This document shows, piece after piece, positions 51,221-60,340 of a stretch of DNA of 64,000 nt. The stretch lies in NCBI GenBank assembly GCA_902778535.1, contig CACYYG010000009.1, positions 124,001 to 188,000 of the forward strand, written 5' to 3'. A program made the translations under genes and the position numbers. The stretch is from an uncultured Prevotellaceae bacterium (GTDB lineage: Bacteria > Bacteroidota > Bacteroidia > Bacteroidales > Bacteroidaceae). Within the stretch, counting starts at the first letter, position 1; each line of letters begins with the position of its first letter. Under the pieces are notes generated by a model. The model searched no databases and had not been told where the DNA came from. It saw only the letters and a program-made list of their open reading frames with translations.

Positions 51221-51910
51221 TTAGTCCACAAAATGTTGAAACAATCGCCAGACAGGTGCTTTCCAATATAGGTATGCAGAGCCGTGTGGCACGAAGATGA
51301 CGCATTTCTCTTTGCTTACGCCATAGAAATTCATTTCAAATGCTGCCTGCTCTTCCTCTGCGTCACTGCATTCTTCTATGAATGGTGGCACTTTGTCAGC
51401 CAGATGGATTGCGCTCAGTTTGCTGCATCCGCCGACGAATCGGAACGGCAATGTGTCGAGCTGGCATTGAATCTTCAGTATCTCCAGCTTCCCGCAGTTC
51501 TCGAAGGGTGCCATCTCAATGTGCTTTACGGTATTCGGTATTGTTAATGAAACCAGGTTCCTGCATCCTTGGAAAGCCCTTTCATCGATATATCTCACTG
51601 ACCGAGGCACCTCATATTCGCCTCCCTTTCTGATTCGTGGGAAGCGGAAAAGTGTGTCACCTTCTTCCGAGAACTCCACCTCCTCCTGTTTAGGGTCATA
51701 CCAGTAAGGGCTGCTGGGGTCTACCGGGCATATTTCTTCGTCATCTTCTAAGATTGACTCCGCCATGCTCTCGTTTATCTTTGCCTCTGCTACCTGGCTC
51801 TCTCTTTCAGGTGCTTGTGACAGTTTGTTTCCATTGACACATGCGGTCAGAAGCAGAAAGAACACGGCACCCGCAAAGATTTTTGAATTGTTTGCTTTGA
51901 TTGCTTTCAT
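51221..51910 (-). CDS. BspA-like leucine-rich repeat lipoprotein
   Basis: 229 residues. The lipoprotein signal (LLLTACVNG) is followed by a polar linker and LRR_5-type repeats of the BspA form: 'PRSVRYIDERAFQGCRNLVSLTIPNTVKHIEMAPFENCGKLEILKI' (about 100-160). BspA-like proteins are surface adhesins or scaffolds in Bacteroidetes; here a short version. It lies 33 bp after the preceding gene. Its membership in a tight operon with ATPases is unusual. Confidence 0.75.
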   Translation of the reverse strand: MKAIKANNSKIFAGAVFFLLLTACVNGNKLSQAPERESQVAEAKINESMAESILEDDEEICPVDPSSPYWYDPKQEEVEFSEEGDTLFRFPRIRKGGEYEVPRSVRYIDERAFQGCRNLVSLTIPNTVKHIEMAPFENCGKLEILKIQCQLDTLPFRFVGGCSKLSAIHLADKVPPFIEECSDAEEEQAAFEMNFYGVSKEKCVIFVPHGSAYLYWKAPVWRLFQHFVD

Positions 51911-51943
51911 ACCTTCTTAATTGTTACGTTTTTGTTCAAATAA

Positions 51944-52537
51944 TCAACTTGTACACTCCTGTATTCTCTTTTTTTCTATTTCCACACCAAGGGTTCGTGC
52001 AGTCCCGAAGAAACTGTTGACCATCAGTTTCAGATACTCCTCCAGATGTGGTATCTGGGGTACCAATAGGAAGTGTTTCTTGATATGTACCGCCACTTCG
52101 TCTGAATCTGTGATACTATAGAAGATGATGACAGACCCACGCATGTTTATATCGTTCACAACCTGCCTTACTCTCGCGAACTCGTCAATGTCGTACTTGG
52201 AGAAGCTGTGGCACCACGGCCATATCAGGTAGACGAACGGGCATTCGTCATCTGCATCCATCAGAAACAGGACACCTTGATACTCAAACTGGATGCGTCC
52301 CTCCTCCTTTTCTTTTGGCTCTGCTCCCATTTTCGCCAGCATGTTCATGGCCAGCTCCTTTGTCCTCGGTTTTTCTTCCATTATTCTTTGCTCTATTTGA
52401 TTATGTTCATTCTCATTTGCCTTGAGGGTGTTGTTGGTTTCGCCTTCGTCCCCCTCTTCGTTGCAGTCCTCTTGGCTGTATCGGTAAATGCTATAGATAA
52501 CGATTCCGACTATTATTCCAAAGATATGCCATCCCAT
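51944..52537 (-). CDS. membrane-anchored YbjN/CesT-like protein
   Basis: 197 residues from the ATG at 52537, with AAAGGAGG just before; an in-frame TTG at 52558 is less likely. One N-terminal helix (1-17, MGWHIFGIIVGIVIYSIY) and an acidic linker precede a domain of about 110 residues with alternating strands (GRIQFEYQGVLFLMDAD, 'FARVRQVVNDINMRGSVIIFYSI') that resembles YbjN or type III chaperone folds. The function is not assignable. The gene follows the DnaB-like gene at once. Confidence 0.55.
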   Translation of the reverse strand: MGWHIFGIIVGIVIYSIYRYSQEDCNEEGDEGETNNTLKANENEHNQIEQRIMEEKPRTKELAMNMLAKMGAEPKEKEEGRIQFEYQGVLFLMDADDECPFVYLIWPWCHSFSKYDIDEFARVRQVVNDINMRGSVIIFYSITDSDEVAVHIKKHFLLVPQIPHLEEYLKLMVNSFFGTARTLGVEIEKKRIQECTS

Positions 52538-52554
52538 ACGTTGTCCTCCTTTCC

Positions 52555-53475
52555 TCAAAATAAGGGTAAATTATCATCAACTATTGACAGGTCCATCTTG
52601 TCTATCAAATTATTTATTCCATTTCCGCTAACCTGGATCTGCTTGAGGGAGGCTTCCTCTCTGTCAGCATAGTTTTTCAAATACAAGTACCCCCATGGCA
52701 TGAGGTATTTCCGCTTCGTTGTCTTTCCCTTGCATTTAAGTATCTCCATGTTTACCATGTCATGCAAGTCACGCCCATGTTCATCCTGATAGATATAGTG
52801 GCGGTCATACCGGAACAAGCCGATAACAGAATCACTGCCATGGATGTCACAATACAGATAAATGTCCCTTAGGAAAGGTTTCATTCCTTCAATTCCCTCC
52901 CTGTCATTCCACACGCAAACGGTAATCACAATAGGAATGTTCCATTTCATAGCCATAGTCTTGTAGCTGGTTACTGGGCAGCTTTTTTGTTCTTCGCTCA
53001 TCCAGAAAGAGCTGGCTTCGTCCACGAAGACGATCTTGATGCCAAATGTCTGTATCATTCCTTCTATTTCCGGTGTCAACGCGCTTTCTTCATATGTCTC
53101 TTTCCTGATGATATAGAGAGGAGCGTTTTTCAGAATGTCCAGATATGCCTTCACCTCATCACTATGCTGTCCATCATCCATAACCTTATGAACGTTTACA
53201 TGCTCGAAAGAACAATAGTAAGCAGCCATGCAGGAAAGGAATGTCCTTCGCGACATGTTATTCAATACCACAAGCGCAGGAATATGCTGTTCGACAGCAA
53301 TACGGTTAAGTTGTGAGACCACAAAAGCTGTTTTTCCACAGTCCTCCTCACCGCATATCGTTGTCAGTTCACCAGGATAGTAGCCTCCTATAGTACTGTC
53401 CAAGAATTTCAGTCCAGTAGTTATGGGGTTACCTCCCTCAACAGTTTCTTTTATTATTTCACTAATGTGTTCCAT
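52555..53475 (-). CDS. DnaB-derived RecA-fold ATPase
   Basis: 306 residues. It matches the C-terminal helicase domain of DnaB: 'PITTGLKFLDSTIGGYYPGELTTICG' followed by Walker A GEEDCGKT (42-49), then 'VLNNMSRRTFLSCMAAYYC' and Walker B-like 'IKIVFVDEASSFW'. The N-terminal scaffold domain and the DnaB signature 'LRESGAIEQDADMV' are absent. It is therefore a specialised paralogue of the complete DnaB encoded two genes upstream, perhaps a regulatory or sensor ATPase. It ends just before the YbjN-like gene. Confidence 0.75.
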   Translation of the reverse strand: MEHISEIIKETVEGGNPITTGLKFLDSTIGGYYPGELTTICGEEDCGKTAFVVSQLNRIAVEQHIPALVVLNNMSRRTFLSCMAAYYCSFEHVNVHKVMDDGQHSDEVKAYLDILKNAPLYIIRKETYEESALTPEIEGMIQTFGIKIVFVDEASSFWMSEEQKSCPVTSYKTMAMKWNIPIVITVCVWNDREGIEGMKPFLRDIYLYCDIHGSDSVIGLFRYDRHYIYQDEHGRDLHDMVNMEILKCKGKTTKRKYLMPWGYLYLKNYADREEASLKQIQVSGNGINNLIDKMDLSIVDDNLPLF

Positions 53476-53485
53476 CTCTTATCTG

Positions 53486-53755
53486 TTAATATAGTCGTTT
53501 GAAGTAATCACCTAATTGATACCAGAATATCCTAGAGAAGTAATGACCGTTAACACTTATGATTCTGCTGACTTTAAACGTCCTTTCTTCACTAATGTCG
53601 AGTCGAAATGCCTGAATATACAGCCCTCCGTAGTAGTTGGAGTATCTTATATCAGCGATTCTACATGTAAAGACTCTGCCATTCCTAGTACAATACTCAA
53701 TCTCAATTTCTTGATTCAGTTGCACAGCCCTATCTATTACCTCCTCTATGCTCAT
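53486..53755 (-). CDS. solo WYL-like domain protein
   Basis: 89 residues with the core of a WYL domain and no attached HTH: 'QEIEIEYCTRNGRVFTCRIADIRYSNYYGGLYIQAFRLDISEERTFKVSRIISV'. WYL domains sense nucleic-acid or nucleotide ligands and control defence operons. It lies 3 bp after the DnaB stop and 10 bp before the DnaB-like gene, which suggests a ligand-sensing subunit for these ATPases. Confidence 0.7.
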   Translation of the reverse strand: MSIEEVIDRAVQLNQEIEIEYCTRNGRVFTCRIADIRYSNYYGGLYIQAFRLDISEERTFKVSRIISVNGHYFSRIFWYQLGDYFKRLY

Positions 53756-53758
53756 GGT

Positions 53759-55318
53759 TTAATAAGGTGCTGGATCGTTTATTGGAGGTGGTAGAATAAA
53801 ACAAGCTTCACCGTAAGCGTCTATCCCGTTTGGCTGATTAATCTCACCGTTGAGCTTATCACCTCTAATCTCGCCTCCTTCTTTTAAAGGCATGTTACTT
53901 AACGAATTGTCCTCTGGATTCTCAAAGCGAGTGTACTCGCCTTTAAAATCTAGCAAAATTATGTCTGTTGCCCCTTTACGATGCTTGGCGATTATAATCT
54001 CAGCCTTACCGTGATAGTCGATGGTACCATCTGATGATTGATACAAATGGTAGGCTTCTGGACGATGAACGAAAACAACCATATCTGCATCTTGCTCAAT
54101 GGCTCCAGATTCTCGAAGGTCTGACAACATCGGACGTTTCCCTTCAGGCCCTTCGCGCCCCTCAACACCTCTATTCAACTGACTCAAAGCGATGATTGGT
54201 ATGTTAAGTTCCTTTGCGAGTCCCTTTAATGACCGAGAGATATTTGAGACCTCTTCCTGTCGGTTGTTATATCTCATCCCGCTTGCATTCATCAACTGTA
54301 GATAGTCAATCATTATCAGTTCTATGTTATGCTCGTTCTTTAGTCTTCGTGCCTTGGTCTTTAGCTCGAAGACTGAAAGTCCAGGTGTGTCATCGATGTA
54401 CAGTGGAGCACCAATAAGGTTGTTGATACGTTTATCAAAGCGTTCCCATTCGGCAGCATCCAGATTTCCATTGAGGATTTTCTTTCCACCAATTTCACAG
54501 ACATTGGATATCAGTCGGTTCGTCAGCTGCACACCTGACATTTCAAGTGAGAAGAAAGCCATGGGTTTTTGCTGGTCAGCGGCAATATTCTTTGCCATTG
54601 ACAGTGCAAAGGCCGTTTTACCCATTGCAGGTCTGCCAGCAATGATAACCAAGTCTGAGTCCTGCCACCCACTAGTCACTTCATCAAGCCTATAATAACC
54701 TGTTGATATACCAGTAACACCACCGTCTTTACCAGCAGAAGCCTGCATAATCTTGGTCGCTTCTGCAATCAGGGGGTCTACGGAAGTATAGTCTTTCTTC
54801 ATGTTTTTGCTTGCAATCTCAAAAAGAATGCTCTGCGCTTCCTGCATGACTTCATTTACGTCACATGTCTCATCAAATGCCTTGGTTCCGATGACACTTG
54901 CATAGGAAATGAGCTGCCTGGAAAGGTATTTCTCCGCAATGATGCTGGCGTGGTATCCGATATTGGCAGATGTGACCACTCTAGCACTAAGTTCTGCTAT
55001 ATAACCAGGGCCTCCAATCTCTTCCAGTGTTCCGAGCTTGGCTAGCTTTTCCGTTATGGTTAGAACATCTATGGGTTTTTCCTCCATGCTCAGTTGCTGA
55101 ATAGCCGTAAATATCTTTTGATGCCGTGGTTCATAGAAACTCTCAACATGTAGCAATTCACAAACCTCCATATAGGCATCCCTGTCAATCATCAAGGCAC
55201 CAAGGACAGCCTTTTCAACCTCAGGAGCCTGTGGCTGAATATGACCATATGCGAAATCCAAAGGCAACTGGCTGCTCTGACCCTGACTACGCTTATATTG
55301 AGTTCTTTGCCCTGGCAT
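53759..55318 (-). CDS. dnaB: replicative DNA helicase DnaB
   Basis: 519 residues. N-terminal scaffold (about 25-150, QAPEVEKAVLGALMIDRDAY), Walker A IIAGRPAMGKTAFA, Walker B 'ELIMIDYLQLM', and the C-terminal signature LRESGAIEQDADMV with an arginine region 'VFVHRPEAY'. All parts of an active hexameric helicase are present, as is a 60-residue acidic tail. It is close in form to the housekeeping DnaB of Bacteroidetes; from this window alone I cannot tell whether it is that gene or a second copy. The genes on each side lie 3 bp away. Confidence 0.93.
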   Translation of the reverse strand: MPGQRTQYKRSQGQSSQLPLDFAYGHIQPQAPEVEKAVLGALMIDRDAYMEVCELLHVESFYEPRHQKIFTAIQQLSMEEKPIDVLTITEKLAKLGTLEEIGGPGYIAELSARVVTSANIGYHASIIAEKYLSRQLISYASVIGTKAFDETCDVNEVMQEAQSILFEIASKNMKKDYTSVDPLIAEATKIMQASAGKDGGVTGISTGYYRLDEVTSGWQDSDLVIIAGRPAMGKTAFALSMAKNIAADQQKPMAFFSLEMSGVQLTNRLISNVCEIGGKKILNGNLDAAEWERFDKRINNLIGAPLYIDDTPGLSVFELKTKARRLKNEHNIELIMIDYLQLMNASGMRYNNRQEEVSNISRSLKGLAKELNIPIIALSQLNRGVEGREGPEGKRPMLSDLRESGAIEQDADMVVFVHRPEAYHLYQSSDGTIDYHGKAEIIIAKHRKGATDIILLDFKGEYTRFENPEDNSLSNMPLKEGGEIRGDKLNGEINQPNGIDAYGEACFILPPPINDPAPY

Positions 55319-55321
55319 GTC

Positions 55322-55747
55322 TTATCTATCTGATTCCATCTGTTTCTTCTTACTTTCGGCCCAACGTTGGTTAGCCTTTGTTGTAGCAGACAAGGTTTCA
55401 ACAACCTTTATCTTGTCATTATCATCCAGAGACTCAAAACGTTCTTTCAATTCAATGACAATGAATTTGCCATAGCCATTTTTATCGTGTAGATTCTCTA
55501 TCAACTCATCGACATTCATTGCTTTTATCTTTCTGTCTCTTTCATCAATCCGGTCTTTGAATAAAAGATTAAAAATCGCTTCTTTTAGTGTCTTCTCATG
55601 CTCTACCCACTTGCTTCGAAAGAGATCTACTTGTTGTTTTCTCGTTAATTTGGGCAACATATCTACACACTTTCTTAACTCAGTCGCATCCCATCCCGAA
55701 TAGTGCGACTTCTTCACCTGTTTGACAATGTACTCGTAATCAGTCAT
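55322..55747 (-). CDS. hypothetical charged protein
   Basis: 141 residues, all helical and charged (DYEYIVKQVKKSHYSGWDATELRKCVDMLPKL, 'FVIELKERFESLDDNDKIKVVETLSATTK'). It lies 3 bp from both neighbours, between the macro-VWA gene and dnaB. Size and position suggest an adapter or loader of the helicase, but this is inference from place only. Confidence 0.55.
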   Translation of the reverse strand: MTDYEYIVKQVKKSHYSGWDATELRKCVDMLPKLTRKQQVDLFRSKWVEHEKTLKEAIFNLLFKDRIDERDRKIKAMNVDELIENLHDKNGYGKFIVIELKERFESLDDNDKIKVVETLSATTKANQRWAESKKKQMESDR

Positions 55748-55750
55748 AGT

Positions 55751-57040
55751 TCATTTCATTATATGATTCTTAATCTTACCCCAAAATCCCACTGTTTTCT
55801 CCGGATCTATAGTGTCAGTCTCAGTTTCAGAGGATTCTCCCTGCTGTTCCTCGGTTTGCTGAGTGTTTTCATCCTGACTCTCCCCGCCGGTGAAAGAAGA
55901 CTGATTGTCATCATCCATGTTCCAAGTAATGTCTGGTTCTTTCTCAGGTTCCTCATCAAGTGGTTCATTTGGACTGAAATAGTCATATTCCTTCTCCAAC
56001 ATGAATTTTCTTCCCTCTCGGGACAGCCTGGAAAAGAACACTTCTTTGCTGTTTCTCTCTTTCTCAAACATCTCGCTTGCTCCTGTGTCAGAATACTCAT
56101 AGCTCATCCTGCTGCGAATACCCATGTCATCGGCTACGGCATCCACATCCTGGTTCGTGCCGATATATGCGAATACCCACCCCCTTGCCTTCAAATCTGC
56201 CACGAGATTCTTGATGTGCCGACCGCTGTACTCTCTTGAAGCGTTCTCATAGCCATCGGTGATGATGGTCACCAGCACCACGTCGTCATCCGTCACATGA
56301 CGCTTCAGCTCATTCAAGGAACGGCCCATGGCATCGAACAGCGGCGTGCAGTCGTCAGGTTTGTAGTCTGTCCACCTTATCTTCTTACTGCTGTCAACAG
56401 CAAGACGGTTCATGACAGTCTTTATCCGAGCACTATTGAATGTCACCAACGAGATGAAATGCTGCTGTTCCTGATGCTCTCTTTGTGCATTGCTTATTGT
56501 CTGGAACGTCTCATTCAGTCCGCTAACTGCCTGTTTTGCTATAGCAGTCATTGACCCGCTCTCGTCAAGTATTATCAGGTTGTACACTCGCTGTGTCCCG
56601 CTACTATTTTTCTTTATGTCTTCCCTTTTCAAAATATTCACGAAAGACAACGGCAGAATCACGTTTTCCATCTCAACAGCTTCTTTGAAGAAAGGAGCAA
56701 TATACTCATCGTCGAAGCCGGCTGCACCACACCCAATTCTGGGAACAAGGAAAAATGACTCCTTATGCGTTCTGGCATAGTTCAGGAACTTGTCTATATG
56801 TCTCTTCATGTAGGTTGAGACATTCCCGACAGCTTCCCCTCGGATGTCTACCGGGATGGCATAGCATTGTCCCTGAGGGCCTTCTGCCTTTCCCCATACT
56901 GCGCCAAATCGCTGCATAGCCATAGCTGCAGCACCTCCGGAATGACAGCCTACCAAGTTGCTGCCAAAAACAAACACTTGCCCTTCCTCAAGGCTTTCAA
57001 CAAACTCCGGCGTATACGCCACATAACCTTTCTGTTCCAT
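55751..57040 (-). CDS. macro-like domain fused to VWA domain
   Basis: 429 residues. Residues 10-135 are a macro-like domain of the A1S_2505 phage type: FVFGSNLVGCHSGGAAAMAM, 'RFGAVWGKAEG', 'CYAIPV' and RIGCGAAGF. Residues 150-345 are a von Willebrand A domain with MIDAS residues DESGS (159-163), 'CTPLFDAMG' and 'VTIITDGYENAS'. A long acidic tail follows (about 365-429). VWA proteins of the TerY type assemble signalling complexes; the macro-like part may bind ADP-ribose or a related nucleotide. A -7 box lies on the minus strand at 57061-57068. This fusion is uncommon. Confidence 0.8.
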   Translation of the reverse strand: MEQKGYVAYTPEFVESLEEGQVFVFGSNLVGCHSGGAAAMAMQRFGAVWGKAEGPQGQCYAIPVDIRGEAVGNVSTYMKRHIDKFLNYARTHKESFFLVPRIGCGAAGFDDEYIAPFFKEAVEMENVILPLSFVNILKREDIKKNSSGTQRVYNLIILDESGSMTAIAKQAVSGLNETFQTISNAQREHQEQQHFISLVTFNSARIKTVMNRLAVDSSKKIRWTDYKPDDCTPLFDAMGRSLNELKRHVTDDDVVLVTIITDGYENASREYSGRHIKNLVADLKARGWVFAYIGTNQDVDAVADDMGIRSRMSYEYSDTGASEMFEKERNSKEVFFSRLSREGRKFMLEKEYDYFSPNEPLDEEPEKEPDITWNMDDDNQSSFTGGESQDENTQQTEEQQGESSETETDTIDPEKTVGFWGKIKNHIMK

Positions 57041-57060
57041 ACTTCTAATGATTTATTTTG

Positions 57061-57068
57061 CAAAGTTA
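57061..57068 (-). promoter_or_regulatory. internal -7 box before the macro-VWA gene
   Basis: TAACTTTG on the minus strand, 20 bp before the start at 57040. It could give a second entry into the operon. Confidence 0.4.
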
Positions 57069-57092
57069 TACTTTATTCTTTTCTTTTTGTCA

Positions 57093-57674
57093 TCATTCCC
57101 GTTCGCAAGCCTTGTGAACGGGCAATTTACATTTCCATATTACATTGGCACGAACGAGATCAATCTTCTTTACTTCACCCCTTTTACCAGAAATGGAGTA
57201 GTACCTTGCGACACTTTTGGGCAATAGCTCGGAAAAAGACCTTCTTATTCGGGCGCATTTCTCGTTTATAGAGTTCAACATAGGGTTAGATACATCCTCA
57301 ATGCTCTGCAACACCCTATCAGTTAGCCCTGCGGGTCTTAGCAAAAGATAGAACTGTGTGAGTTCTTCCCTGTAGTCTGACAAACATTTCAGCACAATTC
57401 CTTCAGGGTGCGATAGAAAAAGTAGATATACAGCCTTTACTAAAGGCTCCATTTTCACTTCTGTATTGGCACCATCATCCAACACAACCTTGTAGTCTTC
57501 TGTAACAATCAGCTGAGGGAATAATTCTTCTTCGTTCATTGCAGCCATGATTTCAGTTTCATCTACACCATACGCTTTTAGTCTGCGTATTTTTTCTTTC
57601 ACTTCGTCCAAGAGAATGGAGCAACGGAACTGCTCCAATTCTTTTGAAACCATTAGTTGTATTTGCTTTTCCAT
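57093..57674 (-). CDS. hypothetical protein
   Basis: 193 residues, no signal or membrane segment. N-terminal helices (DEVKEKIRRLKAYGVDETEIMAAMNEE) and a segment 'VKAVYLLFLSHPEGIVLKCLSDYREELTQFY' that I have a sense of having seen as a short conserved block in other Bacteroidetes proteins, without a named function. 52 bp separate it from the macro-VWA gene. Confidence 0.55.
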   Translation of the reverse strand: MEKQIQLMVSKELEQFRCSILLDEVKEKIRRLKAYGVDETEIMAAMNEEELFPQLIVTEDYKVVLDDGANTEVKMEPLVKAVYLLFLSHPEGIVLKCLSDYREELTQFYLLLRPAGLTDRVLQSIEDVSNPMLNSINEKCARIRRSFSELLPKSVARYYSISGKRGEVKKIDLVRANVIWKCKLPVHKACERE

Positions 57675-57686
57675 TATAATGTAATT

Positions 57687-57884
57687 TTAGAATCCTAAAG
57701 CATCCATCATTGCATCATACTCTATAGGGTTAGTGGGCATATCGCCATACATACCATCTGTCAGCGCGTCCCAAGAGTCTTCTTCAGTCCATTCGTAGCC
57801 TTCTTCAAAGCCACCACACTCAAAATCTTCTTCGTACTCTTCCTCATAATCTTCATATGAGTCCTCAATATCTAATCTATTCAT
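57687..57884 (-). CDS. small acidic protein
   Basis: 65 residues with about one third Asp or Glu (YEDYEEEYEEDFECGGFEEGY). Such acidic small proteins can mimic nucleic acid or bind basic partners. 12 bp from the next gene in the operon. Unknown. Confidence 0.5.
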   Translation of the reverse strand: MNRLDIEDSYEDYEEEYEEDFECGGFEEGYEWTEEDSWDALTDGMYGDMPTNPIEYDAMMDALGF

Positions 57885-57917
57885 AATGTCCTTCTTATTA
57901 TTGTATTAATACTATTT

Positions 57918-58901
57918 TTATTGTCTAACCAGCACGCTCTGTGCCGTCTGCTCCATCAGGTTTCTTTTCAAATATAGCTGTTTCTCTACTATTAGCTCAT
58001 AATCGCATTTGTTCTCTCCTATTTTAATTGTTAATACGAATAATTCAAGAAAGGTAAGAAAACAGAATAGGATAATGTAGAAAGCCATAGATACTGGACT
58101 TTTTGACACCACTTTCAGAGTGGCTTCCAATTCTTCAATAAAGCCCGGTGCACGTTGGCCGACTTCTGCTCGTACAGTTTCTGCAACTTCTTTCTTGTCC
58201 TGTCGAAGCTGCTCAAGCTGGGTAGAGTATATCTGGATCTGGTCATTGTTGGCTTTCAACTGTTCTGCAAGAGGATTTGCCAAAGTAACGGTATTTACTG
58301 TTTGAGTCTTCACCTTCTGTGGCTTCCCATCCTCGTCAACTCCTATGATTTGCTCTTGGGTTGTCACATTAGTCCCTTTAATAACTGGCCTTTTCTGTAA
58401 TTCTTCATTCAGGGCTATCGTAGCCAGGCTTAACGAATCCATTTCCTGCGATATACGTTGGATGTCGCTATCATAAATAGAGAGCCGCTTGGCTATTGTT
58501 TCTTCGATAACATCCTCCCTGTGTTCCTGTATTGCCTGTTGAATATCATTGCGGAAAATGATTTGATCGAATATGCAGGAGCCAAGGACTGCCATACATA
58601 GTGCAAGAAGCACTCTCATAAAACTCATCAAGCGAGCCTTTCCGACTGTTAAGATGATAACCCTTTCAACGCATAGTACAATGAACATGAAAGCCAATGC
58701 TATACATAACTTTAATATACAGGACTCCACATTGATATACCTGTCTGCAAAGCAAAAGCCAATCGTGCCCCAAAGTATCATCATGATGCAAATAGCTGAT
58801 AACAGTTTTCTGAATTGCCGGTAGCTTGCCTCTCCACACTCCTTCAAGATGTTCTTGTCCCATCCAATCAGGAAACACCCGATGCTTGTCAGTGTCTTCA
58901 T
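57918..58901 (-). CDS. DUF4407 membrane protein
   Basis: 327 residues. The N-terminus 'FLIGWDKNILKEC' is typical of DUF4407. Three or four membrane helices occur in residues 30-125, a long coiled coil (about 125-270, EEL...QLKANNDQIQIYSTQLEQLRQDKKEV) and a last helix near residue 285. It is predicted to sit in the inner membrane with the coiled coil outside. Family function unknown; such proteins occur in predicted defence and signalling loci. Confidence 0.8.
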   Translation of the reverse strand: MKTLTSIGCFLIGWDKNILKECGEASYRQFRKLLSAICIMMILWGTIGFCFADRYINVESCILKLCIALAFMFIVLCVERVIILTVGKARLMSFMRVLLALCMAVLGSCIFDQIIFRNDIQQAIQEHREDVIEETIAKRLSIYDSDIQRISQEMDSLSLATIALNEELQKRPVIKGTNVTTQEQIIGVDEDGKPQKVKTQTVNTVTLANPLAEQLKANNDQIQIYSTQLEQLRQDKKEVAETVRAEVGQRAPGFIEELEATLKVVSKSPVSMAFYIILFCFLTFLELFVLTIKIGENKCDYELIVEKQLYLKRNLMEQTAQSVLVRQ

Positions 58902-58912
58902 TTTCGTCCTCC

Positions 58913-59485
58913 TTATTCGTTATTGATAAATTTTAATGTCATGGCAGCTATCCCTTTCATGAATCCACGTCGATAGGACTCTATCATGGTCATCATCTTC
59001 GAGTCCCCTGCCTCCAACAACTTCTCCATATTCTCAATTTCAGACAAGTGTTCTTCGTATGTGTCGCGCCTGGCCTGTAACAGAGCTGCACTTGAAAGGG
59101 CGTAGGCATTTCTCGCATTTTCTATTTTAATATCGAGCATCCTGATATCGCCTTTGTACTTTAGAGAAATCCTTTTGAAAAGCATTTCCAAGTCATTACG
59201 AATAATTCCGACTTTTGTCTCACGATAATTAAGGTCAGTGTTAACAAGAGCGTCTTGATAGCCTTCCTCCTCAAAATTTTTGTGGATGAAGCAAAATATG
59301 ACATCAATGGGCATGCCAGTACCCCAAGTTATCTTTATGAGATTGTTCTTTCTCTCATCATCCTTAGTGTCTTCAACTTGATTGTTGTCATCACTATTGG
59401 TGTCTTGTTTGACATTGACATCTGCAGGAATCACATCGCTGTTAGCTACCTGCTTACTGCTGAATAATTTCTTTAATAGTGCCAT
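58913..59485 (-). CDS. hypothetical helical protein
   Basis: 190 residues from the ATG at 59485 (MALLKKLFSSKQ); a longer frame to 59599 would overlap the upstream gene. The second half is coiled coil (RRDTYEEHLSEIENMEKLLEAGDSKM). A short hydrophobic segment 'FMKGIAAMTLKFI' ends it. 11 bp before the DUF4407 gene, a likely partner of it. Confidence 0.55.
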   Translation of the reverse strand: MALLKKLFSSKQVANSDVIPADVNVKQDTNSDDNNQVEDTKDDERKNNLIKITWGTGMPIDVIFCFIHKNFEEEGYQDALVNTDLNYRETKVGIIRNDLEMLFKRISLKYKGDIRMLDIKIENARNAYALSSAALLQARRDTYEEHLSEIENMEKLLEAGDSKMMTMIESYRRGFMKGIAAMTLKFINNE

Positions 59486-59549
59486 GATCGTAACTGTTAT
59501 TTGATTTTTGTATTTTTGCTTAAACGGATTTATCCGGGATTTTTTATTC

Positions 59550-60302
59550 CTATGCGGCCATTTCTGAAACTGCCCTTTCTCCAATATGGTATGTCTCACA
59601 TATATAAGACAAAATCTTCTCCATTGTCATACATGCCTGACCATCCCATTCACATTGTATTTCTGGATAATAGTACATCATCTGGTATTCGTTGCTATGC
59701 CATGATAATTGAGTACCATTAGGCAGATAGATGTAGACAATGTACGAAGCGTTTTTTCCAGTATTGTAACTGATGCCATATTTCCATCCAGTCTCATTTA
59801 GAAGGTATGAAACATCCTCAAGGAGGATAGTCTTGCGCTCGTAAATGACATTCTTTAATTTGTGAAGCTTCTTGGCAGTTAGATTTGCGAATTCCGTTTC
59901 GAGAAGCATCAATACTATTCGAGCCTCCAAGTCATCACTCTGCCTTACCAGATGTTTCATCATCGAGATGACTTTGCGTAATCCTATTCCAAGAGCATTC
60001 TCTCTATAATTTTCGAGTTTCTCCAAACTGATTTTATTTTGGGAATTGCTGCATCTTGATTTTTCTTTGTACAATTCAATACATTCTTTTACCTTATTCT
60101 TCAGGATAGGATTATGAGTTTCATCTCCGATTCGTGTTAAGTCAAAGACAGATAATCCGAACATGGAAAATTGAGATGCTTCTTTCAAGTTCCTTCTGTA
60201 GTTTTCTACTACCTTCCCTGCGGGTATCTTTCCTGTAAGGTAACCGTTGCGAAGTTTTTTCCCCACACCAGCAAGGATTTCGTTTGTAATCGAATCAGTC
60301 AT
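59550..60302 (-). CDS. hypothetical protein
   Basis: 250 residues, no signal. Helical N-terminal part (GVGKKLRNGYLTGKIPAGKVVENYRRN), then 'LGIGLRKVISMMKHLVRQSDDLEARIVLMLLETEF' and a Tyr-rich C-terminus (YMMYYYPEIQCEWDGQACMTMEKIL). Not recognised. Confidence 0.5.
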   Translation of the reverse strand: MTDSITNEILAGVGKKLRNGYLTGKIPAGKVVENYRRNLKEASQFSMFGLSVFDLTRIGDETHNPILKNKVKECIELYKEKSRCSNSQNKISLEKLENYRENALGIGLRKVISMMKHLVRQSDDLEARIVLMLLETEFANLTAKKLHKLKNVIYERKTILLEDVSYLLNETGWKYGISYNTGKNASYIVYIYLPNGTQLSWHSNEYQMMYYYPEIQCEWDGQACMTMEKILSYICETYHIGERAVSEMAA

Positions 60303-60340
60303 AGTTGTCTTATTTATTTATGATTAGTAGTTATAACCAT

